A DNA stretch of 7,866 bases, from NCBI GenBank assembly GCA_045604285.1, contig JAZUNS010000031.1, positions 1 through 7,866 of the forward strand. The letters are read 5' to 3'. The DNA comes from SIG636 sp045604285 (GTDB taxonomy: Bacteria > Bacillota > Clostridia > Oscillospirales > CAG-382). The notes below the pieces were generated by a model. The model ran no database searches and had not been told where the DNA came from. It saw only the letters and a program-made list of their open reading frames with translations. Both the position numbers and the translations under genes were made by a program. This document shows positions 6,060 to 7,866 of the stretch, one piece after another. Each line of letters starts with the position of its first letter. The first letter of the stretch is position 1.

Positions 6060-7613
6060 ATGATTGATTACAGCATAAAACCCGTTGACCAAATGACTGC
6101 CGACGAGCTGATAGGACAGGTAATAATGGTAGGTCTGCCGGGAACTGCCCTGGACAGCCGCTACGCAGAATTTATAAAGCAGTACAAAATAGGCAACTAC
6201 ATTCTTTTTGCCCGCAACTATAAAGACACCAAGCAAATGAAGGCGTTTATGAAAGAGGTATACGAATATACCTTAAGCGTAACGGGCTCTTTCCCGCTGG
6301 TTTCCATCGACCAGGAGGGCGGCATGGTAGTGCGTTTGTTTAAGGACGTTACCTTCCCCGCAAGCCCCCTTACCACGGCGGCTACCGCTGTTGCCGATGC
6401 CCCCTATCATACGGGCAAAATAATCGGCAGCGATATGCTTAAAATGGGTATAAACCTTAACCTTGCCCCCTGTCTTGAGATAAACGATGGGCTTTGCAAC
6501 CCCCTTATAAACATAAGGGGCTACGGCGCCACCAAAGAGGCGGTCTTGAAAAACGCTGCCGCCTTTGTCCGCGGCGTTCAGGAAAGCGGCGCTTTAAGCT
6601 GTATAAAGCATTTTCCGGGGGCAGGCTCCAGCACTAAGGATTCTCACCTTGAGCTGCCTATTATCGAGGACCCTAAGGAGTCCCTTCTCAATTACAATAT
6701 GTACCCCTTCCTTCACCTTTTGGAAAGCGATGCGCTTATGAGCAGCCATTGCCTTTACAAGTCCTTTGACGAGCTGCCCTCCACCCTTTCCAAGGTGTTG
6801 CTTACGGACGTTTTGCGTACCCAAATGGGTTTCCGTGGGCTTATCGTTTCCGACGGCATGGAGATGAAGGCAATATCCGACCACTACGGCATCGGCAGGG
6901 GCTGCGTAATGGCGCTTAACGCAGGCTGTGACGTTCTGCTGCTGTGCCACGAGTACAGCGAGCAAAAAGAGGCGTTTGAGGCCGTTAAAAAAGCGGTTGC
7001 CGACGGCGAGCTTAGCATAGAGCTGTTAAGGGAAAAGGTAGAGCGCATAAACCTTGCCAAAGCAAAGCTTAAAAAGGGACTTGCCGAAAACTTTGTTGCC
7101 GAGGAATACGTGGTAAACACGGCAGAGCACGCACTTATGCAGGAAATAGTGGATAGCTCCTACACCCTTATAAAGGGCAAGGCACCCTATATCACTCCCA
7201 ATACCCTGGTTATTTCCTCCAACGTGACCGTTGCCAGCATAGCCGAGGACGAGTTTGACGAAAGAAACCTTACCAAGGCGCTAAGGGCGGCGTTCCCCCA
7301 TAACGATATTATAGAGTTTACCAAGGACGGCAGCTTTGCCGATGCGGTTCTTAACAAGGCGGCGGGCTACGATAATATCCTTGTTTATTCCTACGACGCC
7401 TACAAGGACCGGGTGCAGAAGGAAACCGTAAATAAGCTGCTTGCCACCGATAACGAGGTGTTCGTTATCTCCATAAAGGGTCCCATCGACCGCGGCTGGT
7501 TTAACGGGCTTACAAATTATTCCTGCGTGTACGAGTACACCCCCAACAGCATAAGGACCATAGTAAAACAGCTTAAGGGTGAAATAAAGCTTAACGGCAA
7601 GCTGCCGGAATAA
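6060..7613 (+). CDS. Family 3 glycoside hydrolase, beta-N-acetylhexosaminidase (NagZ-type)
   Basis: The enzyme should hydrolyse terminal beta-linked GlcNAc from cell-wall muropeptides or chito-oligosaccharides, feeding GlcNAc toward NagA after phosphorylation. It is 517 residues, with AAGGAGA 5 nt before the ATG. The GH3 barrel occupies about residues 10-340: SIDQEGG (82-88), NLAPCLEIN (134-142), RGYG (153-156, usually RSFG), KHFPGAG (183-189), DSHLELP (194-200, the NagZ-type Asp-His acid/base dyad D194 and H196), STLSKVLLTDVLR (241-253) and VSDGMEM (263-269, nucleophile D265). Residues about 360-517 form a second domain, as in two-domain Gram-positive NagZ. There is no signal peptide, so it should act in the cytoplasm on imported fragments, unlike the secreted Bacillus enzyme. 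The usual histidine of KHFPGHG is alanine (A188). Substrate preference between muropeptide and chitobiose cannot be set from sequence. Confidence 0.9.
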   Translation: MIDYSIKPVDQMTADELIGQVIMVGLPGTALDSRYAEFIKQYKIGNYILFARNYKDTKQMKAFMKEVYEYTLSVTGSFPLVSIDQEGGMVVRLFKDVTFPASPLTTAATAVADAPYHTGKIIGSDMLKMGINLNLAPCLEINDGLCNPLINIRGYGATKEAVLKNAAAFVRGVQESGALSCIKHFPGAGSSTKDSHLELPIIEDPKESLLNYNMYPFLHLLESDALMSSHCLYKSFDELPSTLSKVLLTDVLRTQMGFRGLIVSDGMEMKAISDHYGIGRGCVMALNAGCDVLLLCHEYSEQKEAFEAVKKAVADGELSIELLREKVERINLAKAKLKKGLAENFVAEEYVVNTAEHALMQEIVDSSYTLIKGKAPYITPNTLVISSNVTVASIAEDEFDERNLTKALRAAFPHNDIIEFTKDGSFADAVLNKAAGYDNILVYSYDAYKDRVQKETVNKLLATDNEVFVISIKGPIDRGWFNGLTNYSCVYEYTPNSIRTIVKQLKGEIKLNGKLPE

Positions 7614-7620
7614 AAGTTAT

Positions 7621-7652
7621 GGCTGTAAAGAAACGTTAGTTTCTTTACAGCC
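7621..7652 (+). terminator. Perfect 14-bp hairpin after the operon, weak as a terminator
   Basis: GGCTGTAAAGAAAC (7621-7634) and GTTTCTTTACAGCC (7639-7652) are exact reverse complements around the loop GTTA, 7 nt after the hexosaminidase stop. On the plus strand no T-run follows (ACCAGACC), so it is not a textbook intrinsic terminator. It may instead protect the 3' end or assist termination at the next hairpin. On the minus strand it is followed by a short T-rich stretch. Confidence 0.45.
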
Positions 7653-7714
7653 ACCAGACCGCTGACAAAGGTACAGAACACGAAAAATATAAAAAATCAA
7701 TTACAAAAAAAGTT

Positions 7715-7743
7715 GAAAAGTCGGGAAAGCTTCCCGACTTTTC
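7715..7743. terminator. Bidirectional intrinsic terminator
   Basis: GAAAAGTCGGGAA (7715-7727) pairs perfectly with TTCCCGACTTTTC (7731-7743) around a 3-nt loop. The GC-rich stem core is flanked by A-rich sequence on the left and a T-run at the right edge, so it can work on either strand. On the minus strand a longer T-run follows (CTTTTTTTG within 7704-7712), making it the better terminator for a transcript entering from the right. Confidence 0.75.
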
Positions 7744-7769
7744 TGCAATTTATCGTAATTTTTCGTTCA

Positions 7770-7821
7770 AAACGAACCTCGGTTCACAGTACGTTAGTAC
7801 AGTTCTCACCTCGGTTCGTTT
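7770..7821 (-). repeat. Imperfect 52-nt palindrome, possible structured RNA or dispersed repeat
   Basis: The outer arms AAACGAACC (7770-7778) and GGTTCGTTT (7813-7821) are exact reverse complements. Inside them is a symmetric 2x2 internal loop, then GGT/ACC, then an internal bulged region, then GTAC-GTTA-GTAC at 7789-7800. The decamer ACCTCGGTTC occurs directly twice, at 7776-7785 and 7808-7817. Read on the minus strand the internal loop is GA opposite GA, compatible with stable sheared G-A pairs; on the plus strand it is TC opposite TC. I therefore favour a minus-strand RNA, ending at the 7715-7743 terminator. A palindromic intergenic repeat family is the other explanation. No gene is recognised in 7744-7866. 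Confidence 0.45.
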
Positions 7822-7866
7822 CGTCTGCACTCTTTCTCAGCACTCTGCCAAGCTGATGACAGGGTT

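Noticed and set aside
7744..7866. tRNA gene or CRISPR repeats in the 3' end (GGTTCG-like T-arm motif, repeated decamer).
   Set aside because: No cloverleaf or acceptor stem could be built, and only two copies of a 10-mer occur without spacer regularity.
7744..7866. 3' end of a minus-strand gene entering from the right.
   Set aside because: All three minus-strand frames reach stops within this stretch and none shows a recognisable protein; it cannot be supported, though a convergent gene beyond the window is possible.

Overview
All genes in this window lie on the plus strand. They fall into two blocks plus a gene-free, hairpin-rich 3' end. Base composition is intermediate, ribosome-binding sites are AGGAGG-like, spacing is tight, and an extended -10 promoter and a NagA plus two-domain GH3 hexosaminidase pair are present. 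Together these suggest a Firmicute, most likely a Clostridia-type anaerobe. No marker gene fixes the taxon, so this is inference.

Block 1 (about 1-4341) is a run of six short, co-oriented genes for soluble proteins, mostly of unknown function. They are: a 5'-truncated protein with two tandem repeat units (to 665); a 171-residue unknown (687-1202); a 164-residue unknown (1229-1723); a protein with a C-terminal Sel1-like repeat (1725-2264); a 353-residue, mostly helical, TPR-like unknown (2357-3418); and a DUF1963/YwqG-family protein (3451-4341). Gaps are 1 to 92 nt and no internal promoter was recognised, so one transcript is plausible. The block looks like an accessory array. Leucine codon choice changes between the second gene (CTG-leaning) and the third (CTT-leaning), hinting at two origins. 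The best oddity lies after the Sel1 gene. If its TGA stop is read through, the same frame encodes a tail, GIDWKSPQELNPRIKFN, that matches the C-terminus of the next protein, GIKWRCPKLMNPNVMFD. Both end in tandem stops TGA-TAR. The Sel1 gene therefore appears to have lost, or to gate, a C-terminal motif it shares with its neighbour.

Block 2 (4379-7613) starts at an extended -10 promoter. It encodes a 130-residue unknown with a GTG start, N-acetylglucosamine-6-phosphate deacetylase (nagA), and a cytoplasmic family 3 beta-N-acetylhexosaminidase. The hexosaminidase would release GlcNAc from cell-wall or chitin-type fragments. After phosphorylation by a kinase not encoded here, NagA would deacetylate GlcNAc-6-P to glucosamine-6-P. 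This is an amino-sugar salvage operon with one uncharacterised member.

The 253 nt after the last gene hold a perfect 14-bp hairpin, a bidirectional terminator-like hairpin, and a 52-nt imperfect palindrome with repeated ACCTCGGTTC. Read on the minus strand, its internal loop is GA/GA, which suggests a folded RNA or a dispersed repeat. No gene was found on the minus strand.
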